Source of the DNA: Candidatus Cloacimonadota bacterium
GTDB lineage: Bacteria > Cloacimonadota > Cloacimonadia > Cloacimonadales > TCS61
NCBI GenBank assembly: GCA_021734835.1
Contig: JAIPIH010000007.1
Coordinates: 1 to 64,000 of the forward strand
Direction of reading: 5' to 3'
DNA: 64,000 bases
Below the pieces are notes generated by a model. That model was not told the DNA's origin and searched no databases. It saw nothing but the letters and a program-made list of their open reading frames with translations. Below, one piece after another: positions 26,510 to 35,638 of this stretch. A program made the translations under genes and the position numbers. How positions within the stretch are numbered: position 1 is the first letter of the stretch; every line of letters starts with the position of its first letter.

Positions 26510-26955
26510 AATTAAAACTAAGTATTAATCAGCAATTTTATAATACTCATATTGACGGTGATGAATCACTTCTTGATGTACTTCGTAATCTGGGCTTCAA
26601 AAGTGTTAAAAAAGGTTGTGATACGGGTGCTTGTGGTGTCTGCAGTATTTTGATAAATGGAGAACCTACTTTATCATGTCAATTTCTGGCAGCCAGAGCA
26701 GAAGGGAAAAAAATTACTACTGTGGAAGGATTGGGTGCAAAAGCTGATAAAATCGTGAAGGCTATCATCAATGAGGGAGCCGATCAATGCGGTTATTGCG
26801 GTCCATCATTAGTTTTAACAATTTATGCCATGAAGAAAGAATTGAAAGATCCTACTGTTGATAAAATAAAACATTTTCTTGCAGGAAATTTATGCCGCTG
26901 TTCCGGTTATGAGGGTCAACTTAGAGGAATAAAAAAATATATGGGGGTAAAATGA
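26506..26955 (+). CDS. Molybdenum hydroxylase 1, [2Fe-2S] subunit
   Basis: The 149-residue small subunit has a plant-ferredoxin-type cluster (CDTGACGVCSILINGEPTLSC) and the second, helical cluster motif (CGYCGPS, then CRCSGYEGQ). These are diagnostic of the xanthine dehydrogenase/CO dehydrogenase family. It carries electrons from the Mo site to the FAD subunit. It overlaps both neighbours by 4 bp. Confidence 0.9.
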   Translation: MKLKLSINQQFYNTHIDGDESLLDVLRNLGFKSVKKGCDTGACGVCSILINGEPTLSCQFLAARAEGKKITTVEGLGAKADKIVKAIINEGADQCGYCGPSLVLTIYAMKKELKDPTVDKIKHFLAGNLCRCSGYEGQLRGIKKYMGVK

Positions 26956-29288
26956 TGAACTTTAAAGAAGTGAAACATTCTATCCCAAAAGTTGATGGAA
27001 AGGGACTTTTAACCGGAGCTCATGCTTATACAAATGATCTTGCTTCAGACAATGCCTTGATCATTAAACTTTTAAGAAGTCCGCATGCATTTGCCAAGAT
27101 CAAGTCAATAGGAACAAAACAAGCCTCCAACGTAGAAGGAGTTGAATGCATTCTTACTTATAAAGATGTTCCTCGTATTCCAATTACTAGAGCTGGTCAG
27201 GGGTATCCTGAACCTTCTCCGAAAGACAAATTTATTTTGGATTACTATGTACGATATATAGGTGATGAAGTTGCAATAGTTGCAGCAACTAATGAAAAAG
27301 CTGCTTCCGACGCTATCAAATTGATCGAAGTTGAATACGAAGTGCTTAAACCGGTTCTTGATTTTGAAAAAGCAGAAGGAAATGAAACTGTTATACATCC
27401 TGAAAGTGAAATTTATTCTATGTTCCCCATTGGTTTAGATGCCAAAAATAATATTGCCTGTTCTTATATAGACACCATGATAGTAGGAGATATTGAAAAA
27501 ACTTTAAAAGAGTCTGATTTCGTAGTTAGTGAGAGATATTATACGCATGCTCAACAGCAAACAGCTATGGAACCTCATACATCCTCTGCTTTTATTGATG
27601 TTCAAGGTAGATTGAATATTTTTTCATCAACCCAAAATCCATATCATACCCGTCGTATTATTGGAGAAGCCCTTAATAAACCTCTACGCGATATAAGAGT
27701 TTATAAACCTAGGATAGGTGGTGGATTTGGAGCTAAGCAACAAATTCATAACGATCTTTTTTCAGCAATTGTTACATTGAAAACCGGGAAACCTTCCAAA
27801 TGTTTTTATACCAGAAAAGAGGTAAATGAAAGTACTTTTACGCGGCATCAAATGAGAATTGATGTACAATTGGGTGCGGATAAGAATGGAAATTTGAAAG
27901 CTTTTGATATGCAAGTTCTTTCAAATACAGGTGCTTATGGTGAACATTCACTAACTACTTTCATGGTTGCTGGGTCAAAACTTCTTCCGATGTACAATAA
28001 AGCTGTAGCTCTCCGCTTTGAGGGTAAAGTAGTTTACACAAATAAATGTTCTGCTGGCGCATTTAGAGGTTATGGCGCGATTCAGGCAAACTTTGCTGTG
28101 GAATCAGCAATTGATGAACTAGCTGCTAAAATGAATATAGATCCTGTAGAATTACGACTTAAAAATTGCATCAAGGAAGGTGAGACATCTCCCGTATTCA
28201 GAGTTATGGGCGAAGGCGGAGAAGGTATTGCCCAAATAATGGATAGTTGTAAACTTGATCATTGTATAAAGCGAGGAAAGAAACTGATTAAATGGAAAGA
28301 AAAATTTCCTTCAACTCAAGTTTCTTCCAATAAGATAAGAAGCGTAGGAGCAGCAATAGCGATGCAAGGCTCAGGAATACCTCTGCTGGATATGGGTTCG
28401 GCAGTCTTGAAATTAAATGACGATGGTTTCTTTAATCTGCTGGTTGGAGCTACGGATATTGGTACCGGAAGTGATACGGTATTAAGTCAGATCGCAGCCG
28501 AGGCTATCGGAGTTCCGGTTGATAGGATTGTAATTACCTCTTCTGATACTGACACCACTCCTTATGATGTGGGAGCTTACGCATCAAGTACGACTTTTGT
28601 TTCAGGTAATGCTGCCAGAAAAGCCGGTTTAAATATGAGAGTAAAATTGATCGATGAAGCAGCCAGAGTTCTCCAGGCTGTGCATAAAGATGATATTGTT
28701 TTTGAAGACTGTACATTTAAACTAAAAAATACAGATCAATCCATAACTTTAAAAGATTTATCAGAGGGTCTTTATTACAAATACGGTGCTGATATGAAAC
28801 AACTTATTGCATCCGGATCTAATACTAGTCCTAAATCTCCTCCGCCTTTTATGGCAGGTTTTGTAGAAATCGAAGTTGACACAGAAACCGGAAAGATTGA
28901 TATCCTTGATTATGTAGGCGTTGTGGATTGTGGAACTCCAATCAATCCTAATTTAGCTAAGATTCAAGTAGAGGGAGGTATTTTGCAGGGAATTGGTATG
29001 GCAATGTTCGAAGACGTGAGATATTCTGAGAGCGGTCAAATGTTAACAAATAACTTGATGAAATACAAAATACCAAACAGAAAGGATGTAAAAAAGTTGA
29101 CTGTGGAATTTGCAGAAAGCTATGATCCCGCAGGCCCATACGGAGCAAAATCTGTTGGGGAAATTGGAATTGATACACCTCTGGCCGCAGTAGCAAATGC
29201 AATTTACAACGCTACGGGAGTGAGAATCCGCAAACTTCCAATCACACCGGAAAGCGTGTTAATCGGAATTAATAAACTGAAAAGTTAA
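26952..29288 (+). CDS. Molybdenum hydroxylase 1, molybdopterin-binding catalytic subunit
   Basis: The 778-residue catalytic subunit is of the xanthine dehydrogenase type. Visible motifs are the cofactor loop RIGGGFGAKQQ (Q/Gly-rich), the substrate/Mo-contact 'AGAFRGYGAIQ' and the invariant catalytic glutamate in SVGEIGIDTPLAA. Expected reactions are hydroxylation of purine carbons, for example hypoxanthine to xanthine or urate. XdhD-like proteins occupy this place in the enteric cluster. Whether this copy is oxidative or works on a reduced intermediate cannot be read from sequence. Two ATGs stand in tandem at the start, and the first overlaps the upstream stop. Confidence 0.88.
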   Translation: MMNFKEVKHSIPKVDGKGLLTGAHAYTNDLASDNALIIKLLRSPHAFAKIKSIGTKQASNVEGVECILTYKDVPRIPITRAGQGYPEPSPKDKFILDYYVRYIGDEVAIVAATNEKAASDAIKLIEVEYEVLKPVLDFEKAEGNETVIHPESEIYSMFPIGLDAKNNIACSYIDTMIVGDIEKTLKESDFVVSERYYTHAQQQTAMEPHTSSAFIDVQGRLNIFSSTQNPYHTRRIIGEALNKPLRDIRVYKPRIGGGFGAKQQIHNDLFSAIVTLKTGKPSKCFYTRKEVNESTFTRHQMRIDVQLGADKNGNLKAFDMQVLSNTGAYGEHSLTTFMVAGSKLLPMYNKAVALRFEGKVVYTNKCSAGAFRGYGAIQANFAVESAIDELAAKMNIDPVELRLKNCIKEGETSPVFRVMGEGGEGIAQIMDSCKLDHCIKRGKKLIKWKEKFPSTQVSSNKIRSVGAAIAMQGSGIPLLDMGSAVLKLNDDGFFNLLVGATDIGTGSDTVLSQIAAEAIGVPVDRIVITSSDTDTTPYDVGAYASSTTFVSGNAARKAGLNMRVKLIDEAARVLQAVHKDDIVFEDCTFKLKNTDQSITLKDLSEGLYYKYGADMKQLIASGSNTSPKSPPPFMAGFVEIEVDTETGKIDILDYVGVVDCGTPINPNLAKIQVEGGILQGIGMAMFEDVRYSESGQMLTNNLMKYKIPNRKDVKKLTVEFAESYDPAGPYGAKSVGEIGIDTPLAAVANAIYNATGVRIRKLPITPESVLIGINKLKS

Positions 29289-29359
29289 AAAAATATTTCC
29301 TGTTTTGTTAGATACAGATAGATTGTCATTAAGAAAAGTAGAGGAGAAAAAGCTCAAAC

Positions 29360-30598
29360 ATGGAAAATAAATTTTATTACGAATGCACTACTTGCGGGGC
29401 ACAATACCAGAATGATCAGGTAACTTACCTCTGCCCAGAATGTGAGAAAAACAATTCTGTGAATATTCCTCCTAAAGGAATTTTAAAAACATTATATCAC
29501 TATAATAAAATAAAAAATTCTACAAAACAATCTAAGCTATTTGATAAGTTAAAAGCAAAAGAATATAAGGATATTTTACCCATCCTTTCTGAGCGCAGTC
29601 TCTCTTATTTGAAAGTAGGGAAAACTCCCCTTTATCACCTTAACTCCAAAACTTTTGGGATTACAAATACAAACTTCACAATGTTGATAAAAGATGACTC
29701 GCAAAATCCTACTTTTTCCTTCAAAGATAGAGCTTCTGATCTGGTCTGCGCTTATGCCAAAGAGCAGGGAATTGATAAGATCGTTGCTGCTTCAACGGGG
29801 AATGCCGGCTCATCACTTGCCGGGATCTGTGCTTCTCAAAAACAATCTGCCATTATTTTTGCTCCGGCTTCCGCTCCTAAAGCAAAATTGACTCAGATCC
29901 TAATGTATGGCGCTCGGCTCATCCCGGTTGAAGGTACTTATGACGATGCTTTTGAGCTCAGCCTAAAAGCAACTGAAAAGTTTGGCTTGTATAATAGAAA
30001 TACAGCTTTTAATCCTTTTACCATAGAAGGGAAAAAAGTTGTTTCATTGGAAATTTTTCAGCAGCTTAAACAGAATCTTCCTGATAGAGTTTTTGTTCCC
30101 GTGGGAGACGGCTGCATAATTTCAGGTGTTTATAAAGGTTTTGAGGACCTACTAAGGCTTAATCTGATCACAAAAATTCCCACAATTATTGCTGTCCAAT
30201 CGGAAAAAAGTGATAGTATTATTAGAAACTTGAAAAGTGATAATTTTGTAATCAAACGCAGTACAACTTTAGCCGATTCTATCGCTGTAGATGTACCAAG
30301 AAATTTCTGGATGACAAAAAAATACTTAGAAGAGTATAATGGAGAATATATTTCTGTAAGTGACCAAGAAATATTATCCGCTTCGAATATTTTAAGCAAT
30401 AACACTGGGATTTTTGCTGAACCTGCTGCAGCAACAGCTTTTGCAGGGATCTTAAAATATTCCGAGCAAGGACTTATTACAGAAAATTCATCGAATGTTA
30501 TATTGTTGACCGGAAGTGGGTTAAAAGATCTCAATTCAGTTCAAAGTATAATAAAAATCCCGTCGGCAGTGAATAGTTTAGATGATCTTTCATTGTAA
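29360..30598 (+). CDS. Threonine-synthase-like PLP enzyme with N-terminal zinc ribbon
   Basis: The 412-residue fold type II PLP enzyme begins with four cysteines spaced like a zinc ribbon (Cys 9, 12, 25, 28). The Schiff-base lysine lies in PTFSFKDRASD (Lys 122). It also has STGNAGSSLAG and a phosphate loop, VGDGCIISGV. This is the layout of ThrC. Its location between two Mo hydroxylase sets, away from thrA/thrB-type genes, suggests a lyase for a beta-substituted or diamino acid made in purine breakdown rather than threonine synthesis. That role is inference. It starts 72 bases after hydroxylase 1 with a GAGGAG site somewhat distant from the ATG. Confidence 0.72.
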   Translation: MENKFYYECTTCGAQYQNDQVTYLCPECEKNNSVNIPPKGILKTLYHYNKIKNSTKQSKLFDKLKAKEYKDILPILSERSLSYLKVGKTPLYHLNSKTFGITNTNFTMLIKDDSQNPTFSFKDRASDLVCAYAKEQGIDKIVAASTGNAGSSLAGICASQKQSAIIFAPASAPKAKLTQILMYGARLIPVEGTYDDAFELSLKATEKFGLYNRNTAFNPFTIEGKKVVSLEIFQQLKQNLPDRVFVPVGDGCIISGVYKGFEDLLRLNLITKIPTIIAVQSEKSDSIIRNLKSDNFVIKRSTTLADSIAVDVPRNFWMTKKYLEEYNGEYISVSDQEILSASNILSNNTGIFAEPAAATAFAGILKYSEQGLITENSSNVILLTGSGLKDLNSVQSIIKIPSAVNSLDDLSL

Positions 30599-30614
30599 AT
30601 ATTAAAGAGGAATT

Positions 30615-32762
30615 ATGGGATCAGTAAGAAAATTCGATTCAAAACCTAAAATAAATGGTTCGTGGAAATTTCTGGATGATTATCAAAGCGAAGATATGAT
30701 CTACGGAAATATAATTTATTCAAAATGCCATCATGGTATTATAAAGGACATTCACTTTCCTAATGATTTTAATATTTCAGAATTTACTTTTGTTTATGCT
30801 AAAGATATACCCGGGGAAAATATAGTTCCAGAACCGGTTTCTGATCAATTATTTTTAGCTGTAAACGAAGTGTTTCACTACGGTCAACCTATCATCGGAG
30901 TGGCTCATCCAAATAAAGTAACTCTAACAAATTTTATTAAAAAAATAAAAATAGATTATGAAGAATTACCTGCAATTATTGATATAAAAGAATGCCTGGA
31001 TAATGAAAAAAATCATTTTGGCAGAGAGATCACTATTGATCATAGAACCAGAGACGAAATACAAAACAGTTGGATCAGACATCACAATGTCTATTATATG
31101 CCGCATCAGGAACAAGCTTATCTGGAACCGCAAGGTGTAATCGCAGAATATGATAAACAAGATGGTATCATATTTGTAAGGATAACGGCGCAATGTCCTT
31201 ATTATGTGAAAAGCGGTGTAGAATCTATGATGGGAAGTGCAGTTAATGATGTAGTTATAGAAACTTCAGAAGGGATCGGTGGAGCTTTTGGCGGTAAAGA
31301 AGATTTCCCGAGTTTATTAGCAGGTATCTGCAGTTTATTGTCTTACAAAAGCGGAAAGCCTGTAAAGATAGTTTTAGATAGAGAAGATGATATTAAAATT
31401 ACAACAAAACGTCATCCCGCACGTATAGAAATAGAAAGTTATACTGATCCGGCCACAAAAAAGATAGAAAAAATAGATATTGATTACAGACTGGATGCAG
31501 GTGCCTATCAAACCTTATCTCCAGTAGTTTTAGCACGAGGTGTTTTGCACACAGCCGGTGGTTACGGATTTCCCGATTCATTTATCAGAGGAAGGCTCTT
31601 TAGAAGTAATACACCTCCAAACGGTGCTTTTAGGGGATTTGGAGCTCCACAAGGATTTGCCGCCATGGAAGCTCATATTGATGGAATTGCAGCAGAGATG
31701 GACATTACAACAATCGAGTTAAGAAAGGCGAATATTTTTAATAATGGCGATGAATTCCCCACTACTCAGAAAGTTACTGAAGAAAATTTAATAGATTGTT
31801 TTAATAAAGTATTAGAAATTTCCGATTATCAGAAAAAGCTAAAAAGTTATGCACAGTGGAATAAAAATCATAAAGATAAAAAAGGAATTGGCGTATCTTT
31901 AGGCTTTCATGGTGGAGGATTTACTGGTAATGGTGAAAAAACACTTAATTCTGAGATTAAAGTTGTACTCGAAAAGAATGCTGAAGTTAAAATTTTCGTT
32001 GCCAATACAGATATGGGCCAAGGAGCTCATACTACCTTGGCTCAGATGTTCTGTGAAGCAATTGATCATCCTTTTGAAAAAACCAAAGTACAATTACCAA
32101 ATACTAGTAAAACTCCGAACAGTGGACCAACTGTTGCTTCCCGCACAATTTATATCATCGGAAATCTTCTAAAACAATTAGCTTTAGAGTTAAAGAAGAA
32201 ATATAAGTTTGATAAATTAGAAAGCTATATCATTGAACATAATAGTGAGTTCCCACTGGAATTAAGAAAAAATTACATACAACCTACTTCTGTCTTTTTC
32301 GACGAAGAGAGCTATAGAGGTATTGCTTATAAAGACTATTCATGGGCTGCCTGCGTAAATGAAATTTATTTTCATGCAGATACTTATCAGATAGAGCTGA
32401 TCGAAAGCTGGAACGTACTTGATATTGGGAGAGTGGTTAATGAACAGATCGCTCTGGGTCAAGCGGAGGGCGGAATCTTACAAGGCTTGGCTTATGGATT
32501 AAGTGAATTCTTCTACAAACCGGGGTTTGGTCGAATGAGCGGATTCACAGATTATACGCTTCCCACAACACTGGACATCCCCAAAATTGTAATAGAGTTT
32601 ATCCACACAGACAGTGTCACAGCAAAAGGACTTGGAGAAATTCCAATGGATTTTCCTGCTCCTGCACTCAGAAATGCATTTCTCAATGCAACCGGAATTA
32701 TTATTGATGAGTATCCATTGACCCCGGAAGTAATTTATAAAACAATAAAGGAACAAAAATGA
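30615..32762 (+). CDS. Molybdenum hydroxylase 2, molybdopterin-binding catalytic subunit
   Basis: The 715-residue xanthine-dehydrogenase-type catalytic subunit is distinct from copy 1. It has the cofactor loop GIGGAFGGKEDFP, the active-site arginine region NGAFRGFGAPQGFA and a catalytic glutamate in KGLGEIPMDFPAP. It also keeps 'YLEPQGVIAEYD'. The GGAFGGKED form is closer to classical XDH and selenium-linked hydroxylases than the GGGFGAKQQ of copy 1. AAGAGGAATT precedes the ATG. Its stop overlaps the next gene by 4 bp. Confidence 0.87.
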   Translation: MGSVRKFDSKPKINGSWKFLDDYQSEDMIYGNIIYSKCHHGIIKDIHFPNDFNISEFTFVYAKDIPGENIVPEPVSDQLFLAVNEVFHYGQPIIGVAHPNKVTLTNFIKKIKIDYEELPAIIDIKECLDNEKNHFGREITIDHRTRDEIQNSWIRHHNVYYMPHQEQAYLEPQGVIAEYDKQDGIIFVRITAQCPYYVKSGVESMMGSAVNDVVIETSEGIGGAFGGKEDFPSLLAGICSLLSYKSGKPVKIVLDREDDIKITTKRHPARIEIESYTDPATKKIEKIDIDYRLDAGAYQTLSPVVLARGVLHTAGGYGFPDSFIRGRLFRSNTPPNGAFRGFGAPQGFAAMEAHIDGIAAEMDITTIELRKANIFNNGDEFPTTQKVTEENLIDCFNKVLEISDYQKKLKSYAQWNKNHKDKKGIGVSLGFHGGGFTGNGEKTLNSEIKVVLEKNAEVKIFVANTDMGQGAHTTLAQMFCEAIDHPFEKTKVQLPNTSKTPNSGPTVASRTIYIIGNLLKQLALELKKKYKFDKLESYIIEHNSEFPLELRKNYIQPTSVFFDEESYRGIAYKDYSWAACVNEIYFHADTYQIELIESWNVLDIGRVVNEQIALGQAEGGILQGLAYGLSEFFYKPGFGRMSGFTDYTLPTTLDIPKIVIEFIHTDSVTAKGLGEIPMDFPAPALRNAFLNATGIIIDEYPLTPEVIYKTIKEQK

Positions 32763-33229
32763 AAATTAGATTCACACTTAATGGTAAAAATGTAGTACTT
32801 GAATCAGCTCCGCTTAAAAGGTTATTAGATATTTTAAGAGAAGACTACCATCTCTTTGGAACCAAAGAAAGTTGCGGAGAAGGAGAATGTGGAGCATGTA
32901 CCGTACTTTTGGATGGGAAACCTGTTACAAGCTGTTTAGTTAATGCTATTCATGTTAATGGGAAAAAAGTAGATACGGTGGAAGGTCTCTCTAAAACCAA
33001 ACTTGGTAAAATGCTTATCGACTGTTTTGATGAGACGAATGCAGTCCAATGCGGTTTTTGTTTTCCCGGATTTTTTGTTTCTACTTACTATTATCTGCTT
33101 AATGATGGTGATAACGATCTTGAGAAAATAAAAAAAGCACTATCAGGAAATATCTGCCGCTGCACAGGATATCAAAGAATTTTTGATTCTGTTAAAATAG
33201 CTTGTGCAAGAAAAAAGGTTGGAGAATAA
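32759..33229 (+). CDS. Molybdenum hydroxylase 2, [2Fe-2S] subunit
   Basis: The 156-residue subunit has the ferredoxin-type cluster CGEGECGACTVLLDGKPVTSC and the helical cluster CGFCFPGF plus CRCTGYQRI. It serves as the electron wire of hydroxylase 2. It overlaps the catalytic subunit gene by ATGA, and its stop overlaps the start of the FAD subunit (TAATG). Confidence 0.9.
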   Translation: MKIRFTLNGKNVVLESAPLKRLLDILREDYHLFGTKESCGEGECGACTVLLDGKPVTSCLVNAIHVNGKKVDTVEGLSKTKLGKMLIDCFDETNAVQCGFCFPGFFVSTYYYLLNDGDNDLEKIKKALSGNICRCTGYQRIFDSVKIACARKKVGE

Positions 33230-34071
33230 TGCAATTTAATAAACCGAAAGATCTCAACGAGTTGTTAGAAAATTTGAGTATATCTCAGAAAAAAAACTAT
33301 TTTCTGGCTGGTGGAACAGATATTAATGTACAGATCAAAAAAGAGTTCATCAAAGATGGAAATTTCTATTATATAAATGAAATTGATGAACTTAATGGCA
33401 TAAAACGTAAAAATGAGAAAGTGCATGTGGGAGCGCTTACTACTTACAGGGAACTACTCGAGTCAGATACTATAAGTGAACATTTCCCCTTTTTACAAAG
33501 ATCATTAACTAATTTTGCCTCTCCGCTGCTTACAACAATGGCAACAATTGGGGGGAATATTGCTAACGGCTCACCTACGAATGATGTAACACCCCCACTA
33601 CTGGTATTGGATGCCGAGTTAGAATTGATATCAGTGGCAGGTATACGAAATGTATCTCTCACAAGTTTTTTCACAGGTTATAAAAAATCTCTTTTGAAAA
33701 AAGATGAGATCATCAAGGGAGTAGTGTTATCAATCCAGGCAGAAAATGGATATGAAACTTTATATAAGAAAGTAGGAGCACGAAAAACATTAACTATTGC
33801 TAAAGTTGCATTAGCCGGTCTCAAAAAAATTAAAGAAGGGAAGATCGATGAGATCAAATTAGCCGTAGGAAGTCTTAACGAATATCCACGCAGATTAGAT
33901 AAATTGGAAGAATATCTCAATAACATAATGATAAGAGACATTAATAAGAATACAATCGATGAAATTTTAAGTAAAGAGATCACACCAATTTCTGATCTAC
34001 GTTCAGATAAAGAATACCGTTATCGGGTTTGTCTGAATTTAATACTGTCTTTTTTAGGAATTAACCACTAA
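33229..34071 (+). CDS. Molybdenum hydroxylase 2, FAD-binding subunit
   Basis: This FAD subunit has 280 residues from the ATG at 33229. The longer ORF start at 33202 would overlap the Fe-S gene by 28 bp, while the chosen start gives TAATG coupling. FAD contacts are 'YFLAGGTDINVQIK' and 'TMATIGGNIANGSPTNDVTPPLL'. It completes the second XDH-type set, whose order (Mo, Fe-S, FAD) is the reverse of the first (FAD, Fe-S, Mo). It is the last gene of the island. The following convergent gap shows only a weak CACTA/TAGTG stem. Confidence 0.85.
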   Translation: MQFNKPKDLNELLENLSISQKKNYFLAGGTDINVQIKKEFIKDGNFYYINEIDELNGIKRKNEKVHVGALTTYRELLESDTISEHFPFLQRSLTNFASPLLTTMATIGGNIANGSPTNDVTPPLLVLDAELELISVAGIRNVSLTSFFTGYKKSLLKKDEIIKGVVLSIQAENGYETLYKKVGARKTLTIAKVALAGLKKIKEGKIDEIKLAVGSLNEYPRRLDKLEEYLNNIMIRDINKNTIDEILSKEITPISDLRSDKEYRYRVCLNLILSFLGINH

Positions 34072-34120
34072 TTTAGCTTTTTGTAGTGATTGAAAGTTGC
34101 TTCTACATAAATATATTCAA

Positions 34121-34909
34121 TTAATCTTTCTTAGGCTTATATTGTCTTTTCAGCCATTGGCTCAAACCGTCTAATCCTGGAAACAGTACTCTTTCAGTAA
34201 TATTAGCCTGATCCAATTTATCACGAATCTCCCATTTCATTTCTTTGGGAATAATTATTCTCATCCATATTTCAGGATGCTTTTTTAACCATTCATCCAT
34301 AGCAAGTTGTGGATTTGAAGAGATTGAAAAGAAGGCAAATTGATTGATAAACCTGTCATCAATTGAAGGAGGTTCAATAAACAAAACAAAATCTTCGTCA
34401 GAAACTTTTGAAAAATCACTTAGAGAATTCAAATGTTTTATCAGCATTTTGCTAGTAAAAACATTAGCACCTTCTTTCTCCAATTCAATCTTCAACCTTT
34501 CTGGAACAAATCTATTAACTTCGATATAATCTACTGCCCAAATTACACCATCCAAATCATACTTTTCGATATTCTCTGTTGCAAAATGCATTGCAATATA
34601 AGGAGAATATGTCCAATCCATAAGCCGGGTTGGTAGCCCATGATGTTGTGCAACTGAGAGCCAATGCCATATTGAATCTCGTTCTACAACATTTTGATGA
34701 GCATACTTGCTGAAATTCCGGAGCAGATGATTTTCTAATTTCTGATAATCCCCTACTAATCGGATTAGAGTTGTTTCCAGTTTAAAATCTGCATCTGATA
34801 AACCGCGAAAAGCATATCTTGATCTATATCTACCTATCCTAGGATTCCAGGAATTTGCAAATAATTTTTCCTGTAAATCGTTCCAATCTTTTGCATAATA
34901 CTCATTCAT
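34121..34909 (-). CDS. FRG-domain protein
   Basis: Starting at 34909 gives 262 residues. This ATG is one base after the stop of the upstream lipoprotein gene (TGATATG). The ORF-track start at 34966 would overlap it by 56 bp, so the internal ATG is preferred. The FRG domain shows the namesake 'RYAFRGLSDADFKLETTLIR', 'WHWLSVAQHHGLPTRLMDWT' and 'PYIAMHFATEN'. FRG domains are found in standalone proteins and in some defence and toxin-like proteins. The molecular activity is unsettled. Coupling to a lipoprotein and an M23 peptidase gives no clear role. Confidence 0.75.
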   Translation of the reverse strand: MNEYYAKDWNDLQEKLFANSWNPRIGRYRSRYAFRGLSDADFKLETTLIRLVGDYQKLENHLLRNFSKYAHQNVVERDSIWHWLSVAQHHGLPTRLMDWTYSPYIAMHFATENIEKYDLDGVIWAVDYIEVNRFVPERLKIELEKEGANVFTSKMLIKHLNSLSDFSKVSDEDFVLFIEPPSIDDRFINQFAFFSISSNPQLAMDEWLKKHPEIWMRIIIPKEMKWEIRDKLDQANITERVLFPGLDGLSQWLKRQYKPKKD

Positions 34910-34910
34910 A

Positions 34911-35618
34911 TCAAAAATCCAGTCCTGCTCCGATTGCAAAAATAGGTGCTGCACCAAAAGTTCCATACTTTGGTGTTGCCATTTCCACTCCTAATTCAGG
35001 TCTGAGATAAAAAGGTCCCAGATCAAACGACAAACCACCCACAATTCCCAGCCTGTTAAGCATATACGTCTCTTTAAAATCATTTTCTTTCACTGTTAGA
35101 AAATCAGCACTGTATCTGATCATCCCTGATACAGCGAATGCCGTTCCAATTCTGTAAGTTGCCAGGAAAGGAACTTCCAGACCATACGAGTTGATGTCAG
35201 CAATATTATCAGTTTCTTCATCCGATTCTGTAGTAACAAAAGTAATTCCAGGAGCAACAGCAAAAGCAACATTCCCCTCCACATTAGGAATTTTATGTTT
35301 TAGATATATCTTAGAGCCAACCCCGCCTATTGAGACCCAAAGTTTCCCCGTGATATCCATTTTTTCAGTTAAACCTATTCCTGCCTTCATGCCATATACC
35401 GGTAGCGATAATAATCCGGAAGCATTGAAAACAGTTTCAGGATTTATATCAGAAAGTATTAATGTAGTTGTTAGATCTAATCCATAACCATATTCTACTC
35501 CAATTTTGGGATGACCGGGTTTGGATATTTCAGCGGTTTCCATCATGGAAGTATTCATCACTGCACAACCTGAAAATAATACTGCTGCTGCAAAGATCAC
35601 AAATCCTATTTTCTTCAT
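34911..35618 (-). CDS. Predicted outer-membrane lipoprotein
   Basis: The 235-residue protein has a lipoprotein signal (MKKIGFVIFAAAVLFSGC, lipobox FSGC). The rest is a series of amphipathic beta strands with alternating Gly and aromatic residues, for example 'GVEYGYGLDLTTTL' and 'FAVSGMIRYSADF', ending in a hydrophobic residue (GLDF). This is consistent with a small outer-membrane beta barrel or surface protein. No specific family is recognised. It is tightly linked to the FRG gene (1-base gap). Confidence 0.65.
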   Translation of the reverse strand: MKKIGFVIFAAAVLFSGCAVMNTSMMETAEISKPGHPKIGVEYGYGLDLTTTLILSDINPETVFNASGLLSLPVYGMKAGIGLTEKMDITGKLWVSIGGVGSKIYLKHKIPNVEGNVAFAVAPGITFVTTESDEETDNIADINSYGLEVPFLATYRIGTAFAVSGMIRYSADFLTVKENDFKETYMLNRLGIVGGLSFDLGPFYLRPELGVEMATPKYGTFGAAPIFAIGAGLDF

Positions 35619-35638
35619 ACACCCTCCACTTAAATAGT

